Shown here piece by piece: positions 17,643 to 26,670 of a stretch of 64,000 nt of DNA (its first letter is position 1; each line of letters begins with the position of its first letter). A model generated the notes under the pieces. That model was not told the origin of the DNA. It ran no database searches and was given only the letters and a program-made list of their open reading frames with translations. The DNA comes from Paenibacillus faecis. GTDB lineage: Bacteria > Bacillota > Bacilli > Paenibacillales > Paenibacillaceae. The DNA lies in the NCBI RefSeq assembly GCF_008084145.1, contig NZ_VSDO01000001.1, positions 1,723,466 through 1,787,465 on the forward strand, in the 5' to 3' direction. Made by a program: the position numbers and the translations under genes.

Positions 17643-20510
17643 ATGAGCAGAAGCGCCAAACAGATCATTACATCCGTTCTCGCTACGTCCCTCCTGTTTT
17701 TTTCGGGAGCGACAGGTTCGGCTTATGCCGGTGACCCGCAGTCAGGAACAGAGCAAGAAATTATCGTCGTCTACAAAAATGACGCAGGCAAAGACGCCGT
17801 TTACGAGGAAAGCGTCGAAGTCAATCACGAGTTCGACACGATCCCGGCCGTATCGGCAACGGTAACGCCTGCCGATCTAAAAGAACTTGTCAACGATCCT
17901 AATATAGCCCTCATTGAGCGGAATATTACGTTTCGGACGACGGATGCCGATTTTAAAGCCGCCTCCGATCCGATCCCGCTCGAGCAATCGGAATGGAGTT
18001 TTCAAGCGGTACGGCCTACGACGATGTGGAATCAAGGATATACCGGCACCGGGGTTAAGGTGGCGGTGATCGACTCCGGCATCCTCACCACCCATCCGGA
18101 GCTCACGGTCGCCGGCGGCATTTCCACCGTCGATTACACCAATGATTATACCGACGATAACGGCCACGGTACCCATGTCGCCGGCATTATCGCAGCGAAG
18201 AGCAACGGTAGCGCTCGGGTAGGCATCGCACCGGACGTCCAACTCTACGCGGTAAAAGCGATGGATCAAACCGGAAACGGGACCTTGCAGGACGTCCTGG
18301 AGGGCATGGATTGGGCGATCCAGAACGATATGGATATCGTCAATGTCTCGCTCGGAACCGATACGGATTCCACCATTTTGCACAATATGATGGATCAGGC
18401 CTACAACGCGGGCATTCTCATCGTCGGATCGGCAGGCAACAGCCAGGTCGACGATTATGGGGTACCGGTCCCTCTCACGACACATACCGTAAACTACCCG
18501 GCCAAATACAGCTCCGTCATCGCTGTTGCGGCGACAGACCGATACGACCAAAGGGGCGATTTCTCTTCGGTCGGGGAAGAGGTTGAGGTGGCTGCCCCCG
18601 GCGTCGAAGTCCTGTCCACTTATGTGAAGTCTGACGGTACGCCCGGCTATGCCCTATCGAACGGCACATCCCAGGCCGCCCCGCATGTCTCGGGAATGCT
18701 GGCCCTGCTGAAGCAGGCGCATCCGACTATGTCCAACGTACAGCTTCGCGAGGAATTAAAGAAATACGCCGTCGATTTGGGCTCCCCCGGCCGGGATATC
18801 GAATTCGGCTTCGGCGCCTTAACCTTTGCCGAGGATAGCACGCCCCCGGCCGATGTGACGAACCTGCAAGTGACGAACAAAACCGCCGACAGCCTGTCTT
18901 TTTCGTGGACAAACCCGGTTGATAGCGATTTTCTGACCAACCGCTTTTATATCAATAACGTTAAAGTCTCCGAGGTTCCCGGCACTTCTTATCAGGCCAC
19001 GGGCTTGACGCCGGAAACAAGCTATCAAATCAGCGTTAATTCCGTCGATCGCAGAGGCAACGAGGCCTCCGGTCAAACCCTGACCGAGTCGACCCTGCCG
19101 CTGCCGGACACCACACCGCCCGCCGAAGTTACGGGTTTGAAGGTCGATGAAGTGACGGACACCTCCGTTCAGTTGAGCTGGACGAATCCGCTTGATCCGG
19201 ATTTCGCCAAACTCGGCTTGTACGTGAATGGCCAGAGCGTTAACGAAACGGCAATTCCATCTTATCGATTTGAAGGACTCATGCCGGATACGGATTATAA
19301 TCTCACGGTCAAAACGATAGACAGCAGCAACAACCGCTCCCAAGGAGTAACCATTCCGGTAAGAACGCTGCAGGCGGTCGCTCCGCCAATCGATCCGGGG
19401 AACCCTGGCGATCCATCTACCGATCCGGGCAACCCAAGCGATCCGTCTACCAATCCGGGGAATCCTAGCGATCCGTCTACCGATCCTGGAACGGACCCGA
19501 GCGGACCTGTCGTAACTCCGGACCCAACACCGCCAGTCGACTCCATCGCACCGGGAGAAGTCATGTGGGGAGCCATCGAGATCATGCCGAACTCCATCCG
19601 CATTCAGTGGATAAACCCTGCGGACGGCGATTTTGCCAAGGCGAAAATCTATATCAACGGCCTGTTTGCCGGGGAAACTTCCGGTTCAGGCTACGAGCTG
19701 ACGGGACTGCTTGCCGATACCGAATACACGATTGTCGTTAAAACCGAGGATCACACAGGCAATCTGTCTCAAGGCGCGAGCCGGACGGTACGTACCGGAC
19801 CGGCCTCCGTTCCGACACCGCCGGTTACGCCGCCGGCGCCAAGCACGCCTTCCCAGCCGGATGTCATCGTGATTCCGGCCAACCCGACGCCGGCGCCTTC
19901 CGGTGGCAGCGCCCAAATCGGCGGTAGTGGCGGCGGCGGTGGTGACGGTGGTGGCGGCTCTGCTCCGAGCAGCCCGGCACTTCCGGTCAAACCGGCGGAA
20001 AAGGCGGAATCTCCGGTAGAGAGAGCCGCAGCCACCCTGGAAAAAGCCAAGACGTCTCTGACCCTGGTGGACTTTATCGATACCAAGCTGGCGGTCGAGG
20101 CCCTGACGGATACAGAGAAACGGCGGGAGTTCCGGGAGAAATTGAATGAGCTTAAGCAGGAACTGCAAATTCGCGATCTCCCGGCCAAAAAGGGAATCAA
20201 GCCTACCGTTCCGATCGGTATCAGCCTGCAGGTCGCCATGAAAAACACGAACTTCAAGTACATCGACCTCTCTTCCGTCAAACCGGGAGAAAACGTCTTT
20301 GTCATCAACAGCAAGGGCGAAATCGTGAAGGATGCCGAGATCTATATCCTGTGGAACCGGATCTTCGTGAAGCCGGGCACCGGCCAATTTGCCGGCAAGG
20401 AGACCTACAGCCTCCTGATCGACAAGACGGTTAAGGGGAAAGCGAGCCTTCTGACAGAGGTCTCCAGCCCGCTCCGGCAGCCTTTGATTTTGGAATTTAC
20501 GACCCGCTGA
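17643..20510 (+). CDS. Secreted subtilisin-like serine protease with FN3 domains
   Basis: Extracellular S8 protease of 955 residues. A signal peptide (1-29, ending SAYA) is followed by an I9-type propeptide (about 38-100) and the catalytic domain (about 125-395) with Asp144 (VAVIDSG), His175 (GHGTHVAG), the oxyanion Asn266 (SAGNS) and Ser343 (NGTSQAAP). Three fibronectin type III domains follow at about 401-485, 492-576 and 635-718. A 10-residue proline repeat (DPGNPSDPST) separates the second and third, and a Gly-rich linker (about 753-773) precedes a C-terminal domain of about 160 residues that I cannot assign. There is no LPXTG or SLH motif. The SLH protein gene follows 86 bases later. Confidence 0.93.
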   Translation: MSRSAKQIITSVLATSLLFFSGATGSAYAGDPQSGTEQEIIVVYKNDAGKDAVYEESVEVNHEFDTIPAVSATVTPADLKELVNDPNIALIERNITFRTTDADFKAASDPIPLEQSEWSFQAVRPTTMWNQGYTGTGVKVAVIDSGILTTHPELTVAGGISTVDYTNDYTDDNGHGTHVAGIIAAKSNGSARVGIAPDVQLYAVKAMDQTGNGTLQDVLEGMDWAIQNDMDIVNVSLGTDTDSTILHNMMDQAYNAGILIVGSAGNSQVDDYGVPVPLTTHTVNYPAKYSSVIAVAATDRYDQRGDFSSVGEEVEVAAPGVEVLSTYVKSDGTPGYALSNGTSQAAPHVSGMLALLKQAHPTMSNVQLREELKKYAVDLGSPGRDIEFGFGALTFAEDSTPPADVTNLQVTNKTADSLSFSWTNPVDSDFLTNRFYINNVKVSEVPGTSYQATGLTPETSYQISVNSVDRRGNEASGQTLTESTLPLPDTTPPAEVTGLKVDEVTDTSVQLSWTNPLDPDFAKLGLYVNGQSVNETAIPSYRFEGLMPDTDYNLTVKTIDSSNNRSQGVTIPVRTLQAVAPPIDPGNPGDPSTDPGNPSDPSTNPGNPSDPSTDPGTDPSGPVVTPDPTPPVDSIAPGEVMWGAIEIMPNSIRIQWINPADGDFAKAKIYINGLFAGETSGSGYELTGLLADTEYTIVVKTEDHTGNLSQGASRTVRTGPASVPTPPVTPPAPSTPSQPDVIVIPANPTPAPSGGSAQIGGSGGGGGDGGGGSAPSSPALPVKPAEKAESPVERAAATLEKAKTSLTLVDFIDTKLAVEALTDTEKRREFREKLNELKQELQIRDLPAKKGIKPTVPIGISLQVAMKNTNFKYIDLSSVKPGENVFVINSKGEIVKDAEIYILWNRIFVKPGTGQFAGKETYSLLIDKTVKGKASLLTEVSSPLRQPLILEFTTR
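19391..19490 (+). repeat. 30-bp tandem repeat coding for DPGNPSDPST
   Basis: Three full 30-base units at 19391, 19421 and 19451 and a partial fourth, in frame with the protease gene. They encode the proline-rich hinge between FN3 domains 2 and 3. The copy number is likely to vary between strains. Confidence 0.85.
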
Positions 20511-20521
20511 TCGGACTAGAG

Positions 20522-20549
20522 GGAGCCGGCAGGCCCGGCTCCGCTATTT
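20522..20549 (+). terminator. Terminator-like hairpin after the protease gene
   Basis: Stem GGAGCCGG / CCGGCTCC around a 5-base loop, followed by the weak T-run GCTATTTTC. It probably lowers rather than abolishes readthrough into the SLH gene. Confidence 0.6.
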
Positions 20550-20596
20550 TCATCCTAATGGACATGCATGATTCAACAGAATAGGGGATTTATACG

Positions 20597-21235
20597 ATGA
20601 AAATGAAAAGCAAATTTATAAAGGCGTTAACCGCCTCAACCCTCCTGCTCGGCTTGCTGGGAGCTTCGCTCCCGTCCGGCGCCCAAGCCGCAAGCACCGC
20701 TTTTACCGATGTCCGCCAAGGTTCATGGTATGAAGCTACCGTACAGTGGGGCCTGACGCATAACATGATCAAAGGTTACCAGGACGGAACCTTTCAGCCG
20801 AACAAACTTGTGACCGAAGCCGAGTTTTTGGCGATGCTGTTGCGCGCTTTTGAAGGGGACGCGGTTTCGAGTCCGGCGAGTTACTGGGCCGATGCCTACT
20901 ATAATCGGGCGCACGAATTGAATTACCCCGTAACCGGGAGCAAGAACGCTGCCGCCAGAAATCAGCCGCTGCTGCGCAAACAAGCGGCCGAGCTGCTGAC
21001 CTCCGCCGAGGGCGTCCACTTTAACGGAGATGACGCCATTTCCTACCTGCTGGCCTTCGGCCTCGCTCAGGGTAAAAAACCGGACGACCTCAGCGTAAAG
21101 GGCTTCGACGGGGCCGGGAAACTCACCCGGGCCGAAGCGCTGCAGTTCATCAAGAATTTGAGCGAATACGGTGTCGGCGGCTTGCTGGAGCGACCGGCGG
21201 AACCAAGCGATCCGCGGGACATCCCGCAGATTTGA
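20597..21235 (+). CDS. SLH-domain protein
   Basis: Secreted protein of 212 residues with a signal peptide ending SGAQA (about residue 32). The clearest part is an S-layer homology domain, FTDVRQGSWYEATVQWGLTHNMIKGYQDGTFQPNKLVTEAEFLAMLLRAF. Two weaker repeats of the same type follow (around YWADAYYNRAHELNYPV and LSVKGFDGAGKLTRAEALQFI). Three such repeats normally bind pyruvylated cell-wall polymer, so it is probably a wall-attached protein. AGGGGAT precedes the ATG. A shared role with the protease upstream is only suggested by adjacency. Confidence 0.85.
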   Translation: MKMKSKFIKALTASTLLLGLLGASLPSGAQAASTAFTDVRQGSWYEATVQWGLTHNMIKGYQDGTFQPNKLVTEAEFLAMLLRAFEGDAVSSPASYWADAYYNRAHELNYPVTGSKNAAARNQPLLRKQAAELLTSAEGVHFNGDDAISYLLAFGLAQGKKPDDLSVKGFDGAGKLTRAEALQFIKNLSEYGVGGLLERPAEPSDPRDIPQI

Positions 21236-21256
21236 CGCCAACCGGCACGACGGAAA

Positions 21257-21293
21257 GGACAGGCAAGAGTTATCTTGTGCCTGTCCTTTTTTT
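21257..21293 (+). terminator. Terminator of the SLH gene
   Basis: Stem GGACAGGCA / TGCCTGTCC followed by seven T residues, 21 bases past the stop codon. Confidence 0.88.
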
Positions 21294-21342
21294 GTTCAAC
21301 TGCGCTATACGGCGTCCTCTTCCAACTACACCAGTCCCCCAT

Positions 21343-23082
<1,740 letters not shown>

Positions 23083-23096
23083 TTATGTAAAACATG

Positions 23097-23143
23097 GACG
23101 CTTACCAGGACAAGCCCTCCCGGCATAAGCGTCTTTTGTTTTG
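23097..23143 (+). terminator. Terminator of bglA
   Basis: Stem GACGCTTA / TAAGCGTC with a 21-base loop, followed by TTTTGTTTTG. It lies between the convergent bglA and phosphatase pseudogene. Confidence 0.7.
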
Positions 23144-23205
23144 TTTAGAGAGCAGCCTTCTCTTCTGTAGTAAGAGTAAGCCCCTTGTAAGCCCGCAATG
23201 CTTCT

Positions 23206-23901
23206 CTAGTATCGTAAAACTTTCCGCTCTTCGATCTTCCCTGTAGATTGCTTGTAAACATAATAGATCATCCGATCCAGCTCCATCAGACAGAGTCCCC
23301 GTTCTTCCATAACCGAGTATGTATTTGAACCCAAATCGCAATTGAGTCGCACTCCATCAAAATAAATCCGTTCGACGGGGGTATGACCATGCACCACAGG
23401 TTTGTTCCGGGTTAAAGTAAAGAGGGCCTCTTTAGGGAGACTATAAAAATTCGTTTCCGACATCCATAAAATGTCCCTGTTTTGCTTGTTTATTGGCTCA
23501 TAAGGATTCAAGCCGGCGAGAGTATAAACAAACTCGTCATCCTCAAACACCATCGGCAAATTGCACGCCTAAACCATATATTCCTTTCTCGTTGCCTCAT
23601 TGGGGAAGGTCTTCTCAAAATCCCTCATCGTATCTTTTCCTCCATGAGACAGCCAAAGGGTATCTCCGCTCCGCAAATAATTCCGCATCATTTCCTCATG
23701 ATTTCCAATCAAAGCAAATACATTTTCGGGGTATTTATCAACCAAATCTTTTAGCTTTTTGATCACCCTGCCGCTTTCCTTCCCCCGGTTAATCATATCG
23801 CCGCCAATAACAAGCTGGTCCGTCGCAAAGTCAATTTCAGCATGCTTTAGCAATAACTGCCCTTTATACTCACCATGTATATCAGTGATGAAATACTTCA
23901 T
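23206..23901 (-). pseudogene. Broken PPP-type metallophosphatase (nonsense mutation)
   Basis: Related to the PrpE and lambda-type phosphatases. Reading from the ATG at 23901 (AGGTGG 7 bases upstream), the frame has ITDIHGEY, IGGDMINRG and LIGNHEEM, then an in-frame TAG at 23569-23571. The same frame continues straight after it for over 110 codons, including VVHGHTPVE and the usual C-terminal strands. So one stop codon splits an otherwise full-length gene of about 231 codons. The motif expected as HAG reads YTLAGLNP, so a metal-binding His is also lost. Two separate lesions argue for a decaying gene rather than a sequencing error. The C-terminal part could restart at the ATG at 23559, but that product would lack half of the active site. 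Confidence 0.85.
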
Positions 23902-24064
23902 TACGCCACCACCTGTAAGATTTAATTCCCTAATCCAGCCTATTAAAAATAAACTTCCGCACTTCATTCAAGATGGCCTACTGATACGCGTCGTGCCATA
24001 CGGGTTGCCCGTCATCTGTTCATCTTATGGGCATCTTTTAAGCTAACTGCCCAGAAACGGTCTC

Positions 24065-24091
24065 CTTACTTACTTACTTACTTACTTACTT
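24065..24091. repeat. CTTA microsatellite
   Basis: Six complete CTTA units and a partial seventh. It lies in an intergenic gap more than 150 bases from the nearest start codon, so no phase-variable gene is apparent. Confidence 0.9.
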
Positions 24092-24158
24092 CCGCACGTT
24101 CCTTCGCCATAATCTTACACTCTCTCCACACTTACATCGTCCGGCTCACGTCTATTTC

Positions 24159-24349
24159 ATTAACGGGAAAATTTCCCGTTAATATACCACTCTTGGCTCT
24201 TCAATCAAATTTAGCTGGAAAACCTCCAACTATTTCACGGCCCTATTGCAGATATACACAATTTCAGGCGAATTAGCGGGAGATTTTCCAGCTAATTCAC
24301 CTCTGCAGCCGCACAAGTATCAAATTAACGGGAAGAATTCCCTTTATTT
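24159..24349. repeat. Four related palindromes about 50-60 bp apart
   Basis: Units at 24159-24183 (perfect: ATTAACGGGAAA with its complement), 24207-24235 (degenerate), 24270-24298 (GAATTAGCGGGA / TCCAGCTAATTC) and 24322-24349 (AAATTAACGGGAA / TTCCCTTTATTT). Centres are about 50, 63 and 51 bases apart. The TAACGG core and 50-base pitch recall the array at 211-399, though the sequences differ. Confidence 0.65.
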
Positions 24350-24396
24350 CGAACCCCCCCCTCCAATCATTAGGGGAATAGGCTTGAAAGGGCAGA

Positions 24397-24447
24397 GAAA
24401 AAGACTGGGGAGAGATCGGGTGAGGATTGATCTTCTGCCAGTCTTTG
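24397..24447 (-). terminator. Terminator of the rRNA methyltransferase gene
   Basis: Stem AAAGACTGG / CCAGTCTTT with a long loop. On the minus strand it is followed by TTTTTCTCT. It lies 35 bases past the stop codon. Confidence 0.7.
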
Positions 24448-24481
24448 GTGTTTTAGGGACAGTTATTTTAGTCAGGGACAG

Positions 24482-25303
24482 TTAGTTAGACATGGGACGG
24501 GAATTATTGTTGTTGGAAAAATGACGCTGCCGCAGCGCCTCGTACAGCAGCACCGAGGCGGCCATCGCCACGTTCAGCGACTCCGCCCGTCCGCGCATCG
24601 GAATGATGAGGCCGTCGTCCATCAATTCGCGGACTTCCGGACTGAGCCCGCTGCCTTCGCTGCCGAACAGCAGCCATACCGGGCCGGTAAAGTCGTACGC
24701 GAAGCAGTTGACCGCCCCCTGGAGGCTCGTGCCGGCGAGCCGGATGCCGCGGCGCTTCGCCTGCGGCAGCAGCTCCGCGAGCTTGCCGTGGACCACCGGC
24801 AAGTGAAAGATCGAGCCCATGGTGGCGCGCAGCACCTTGGGCCCGTAGATGTCGGCGCAGCCTGCGCCGACGATCACCCCGTCCGCCCCGACCGCGTCGG
24901 CGGTGCGGATGATGGTGCCGACGTTGCCGGGATCCTGCACGCCGTCCAGCACCACCACCAGGCCGCCCGCCTGCCCGAGCAGCGGCTCCGCCCCGCCGTC
25001 GGCCTTGCGGACGACGGCGAACACGGGCTGCGGCGTCTTCGTGTCGCTGCATTTGGCGATGACCGCCGCCGACACGGCGATCCACTCCACGTCCAGGCCG
25101 GCCGAAGCGGCCTGGGCCAGCTCGGCGGGGATCCCGCCCTCTGCGTCATAACAGACGCATTCGATGTCCGCCCGCGCCTCCAGCGCTTCCTGAACGAGGT
25201 GAATTCCCTCGATCAAAAACTTGCCCTGCTTGTCCCGGTGTTTTTTCTCCAGAAGCCCGGCCCATTCTTTGACCCGGCCGTTTTGCGGAGACAGTATCTG
25301 CAT
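24482..25303 (-). CDS. TrmH/SpoU-family RNA 2'-O-methyltransferase
   Basis: A 273-residue SAM-dependent RNA methyltransferase. The N-terminal substrate-binding part has KHRDKQGKFLIEGIHLVQEAL, typical of RlmB-like rRNA enzymes. The SPOUT knot domain carries motif 1 (LDGVQDPGNVGTIIRTADAVG), motif 2 (LLFGSEGSGLSPEV) and motif 3 (IPMRGRAESLNVAMAASVLLYEALRQ). It probably 2'-O-methylates 23S rRNA; the exact site cannot be read from sequence. AAAGGA lies 11 bases before the ATG. It appears to be a single-gene unit with its own terminator. Confidence 0.9.
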   Translation of the reverse strand: MQILSPQNGRVKEWAGLLEKKHRDKQGKFLIEGIHLVQEALEARADIECVCYDAEGGIPAELAQAASAGLDVEWIAVSAAVIAKCSDTKTPQPVFAVVRKADGGAEPLLGQAGGLVVVLDGVQDPGNVGTIIRTADAVGADGVIVGAGCADIYGPKVLRATMGSIFHLPVVHGKLAELLPQAKRRGIRLAGTSLQGAVNCFAYDFTGPVWLLFGSEGSGLSPEVRELMDDGLIIPMRGRAESLNVAMAASVLLYEALRQRHFSNNNNSRPMSN

Positions 25304-25406
25304 GAATGGTTCATTCCTTTGTTCAGATTAAAATCGCGGTCCGCTTCCCGTTTCGATCGCGCACAACCCGTTTATCCTCTGCGTTCCCGCCGTATCCGAT
25401 CAAAAC

Positions 25407-25435
25407 GGAAAAAGCCTGCACTTGCAGGAATTTTT
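25407..25435 (-). terminator. Terminator of ktrA; resembles a repeat sub-unit
   Basis: Stem CCTGCA / TGCAGG with a 2-base centre and T-runs on both sides, 53 bases past the ktrA stop. It resembles a single sub-unit of the dispersed composite repeat. Confidence 0.65.
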
Positions 25436-25487
25436 CACTGCGCAGCCAAGCTCCATGATCCCCGGTGCAACGCTATTTTACCTAACC

Positions 25488-26162
25488 TTACCCTTCCGCA
25501 TACGCCAATTCCATCTTGGTCAGATCGTTCTTCTCCCCGACGACGACAAGAATGTCCCCTTCGGTGAGACGGTCCGTGGAAGAAGGCGAAATGTTCATTT
25601 TCGTCCCGCGCTTGATCGCCATCACGTTGCAGCCAAAACGGGCCCGCACGTTCAGTTCCTTCAGGTTCTGCCCGACCATCGCTTGGGTCACCCGCAATTC
25701 GACGATACTGTACTCGTCGGAAAGCTCGATGTAATCCAGCACATTGGGGGATGTCAGATGGTGGGCTACCCGCAGTCCCATGTCCCGCTCCGGAAAAATC
25801 ACCTTATCGGCGCCGATTTTATTCAACACCTTGCCGTGCAGTTCGTTCTGGGCTTTGACCACGATCAGCGGTCCTCCCAAATCCTTCAAGATCAAGGTGG
25901 TCAGAATGCTGGACTGAATGTCCTCCCCAATGGCGACGACCACAACGTCAAAGTTTCGGATGCCGAGGGCGCGGAGCGCTTCCTCATCGGTCGAGTCGGC
26001 TGAAACCGCATGCGTGACTATATTCGAAACGGCCTGGGTACGCTGTTCGTCGGAATCGATCGCGAGAACGTCGAAGCCCATTCCGCTTAACGCCTTGGCC
26101 ACGCTCAACCCGAATCGCCCCATCCCGATGACGGCAAACTGTTTCTTCTCTCTATGAGCCAT
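25488..26162 (-). CDS. ktrA: KtrA/KtrC-type K+ uptake regulatory subunit
   Basis: Cytoplasmic ring-forming regulator of a Ktr potassium channel, 224 residues. The RCK_N domain (about 8-130) begins with the nucleotide-binding FAVIGMGRFGLSVAKAL and the acidic LAIDSDE, binding NAD(H) or ATP/ADP. The RCK_C domain (about 140-222) is the likely c-di-AMP site. No KtrB/KtrD membrane subunit is adjacent, as is also the case for ktrC in Bacillus subtilis, so KtrC is an equally fair name. Confidence 0.9.
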   Translation of the reverse strand: MAHREKKQFAVIGMGRFGLSVAKALSGMGFDVLAIDSDEQRTQAVSNIVTHAVSADSTDEEALRALGIRNFDVVVVAIGEDIQSSILTTLILKDLGGPLIVVKAQNELHGKVLNKIGADKVIFPERDMGLRVAHHLTSPNVLDYIELSDEYSIVELRVTQAMVGQNLKELNVRARFGCNVMAIKRGTKMNISPSSTDRLTEGDILVVVGEKNDLTKMELAYAEG

Positions 26163-26227
26163 GATCTGCTTTCACCATCCCGAATCATTTATGGATTGCT
26201 ATAGTATATCACATTCCCCGGGAAACT

Positions 26228-26258
26228 TGAATTTTCGCGGACGGTAAGGGGCACATTA
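26228..26258 (+). promoter_or_regulatory. Candidate SigG-type promoter of sspI
   Basis: TGAATT and CACATTA with an 18-base gap resemble the forespore SigG consensus (TGAATA, CATACTA). It lies about 37 bases upstream of sspI, a gene expected to be forespore-specific. The match is imperfect. Confidence 0.4.
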
Positions 26259-26294
26259 ACAGCGGACAACTATGACCAAGGAGGGAAAAGATTC

Positions 26295-26531
26295 ATGCCG
26301 TCCATTACGATGACATTGCGCGAGGCGATTATGCACAAAATCCACGGCCAGAGCGAGCAAGGGCTGCGCGAAATGATCGAAGGCTCGGTCGATGCCCAGG
26401 AAGCCGCGCTTCCGGGACTTGGCGCCGTTTTTGAATTGATCTGGAAAAACATCGATACCGCCCGGCAGAATGAGCTTCTGTCCGTCCTCAAACAGCAGAT
26501 CGATGCGGCCGACATCAAGCCGTTGAAATAG
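26295..26531 (+). CDS. sspI: Small acid-soluble spore protein SspI
   Basis: A 78-residue protein of the minor SASP family I. It has the pattern LREAIMHKIHG, then DAQEAALPGLGAVFELIWKN, which is diagnostic of SspI. GGAGG lies 10 bases before the ATG. Made in the forespore in related bacteria, it marks the host as an endospore former. It is monocistronic between ktrA and prfC. Confidence 0.92.
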   Translation: MPSITMTLREAIMHKIHGQSEQGLREMIEGSVDAQEAALPGLGAVFELIWKNIDTARQNELLSVLKQQIDAADIKPLK

Positions 26532-26619
26532 GCCCTCCCCTTTCCGCAAACGAGCCTTCTGCCGCCGCTTTTGGCGTTCAAGAGGCTCGTTCTGCTTATC
26601 CCCCTCACCCGTTTATGGC

Positions 26620-26648
26620 AAAAAAAGAAGCCGCCCCGGCGGACGGCA
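26620..26648 (-). terminator. Terminator of prfC
   Basis: On the minus strand GCCGTCCGCC pairs with GGGGCGGC, followed by TTCTTTTTT, 23 bases past the prfC stop codon. Confidence 0.8.
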
Positions 26649-26670
26649 AAACGCTAATATCTCAAGTTGC

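Larger units (their letters stand above)
23902..24481. other. Gene-free region with tandem tetranucleotide and palindromes
   Basis: No open frame with a binding site. It holds a CTTA tract (24065-24091), four related palindromes at 24159-24349, and the terminator of the downstream minus-strand gene. Confidence 0.6.

Noticed and set aside
23206..23559. C-terminal phosphatase part treated as a separate gene
   Set aside because: It is in the same frame as the upstream part and lacks the DxH and GNHE motifs; one broken gene explains both better.
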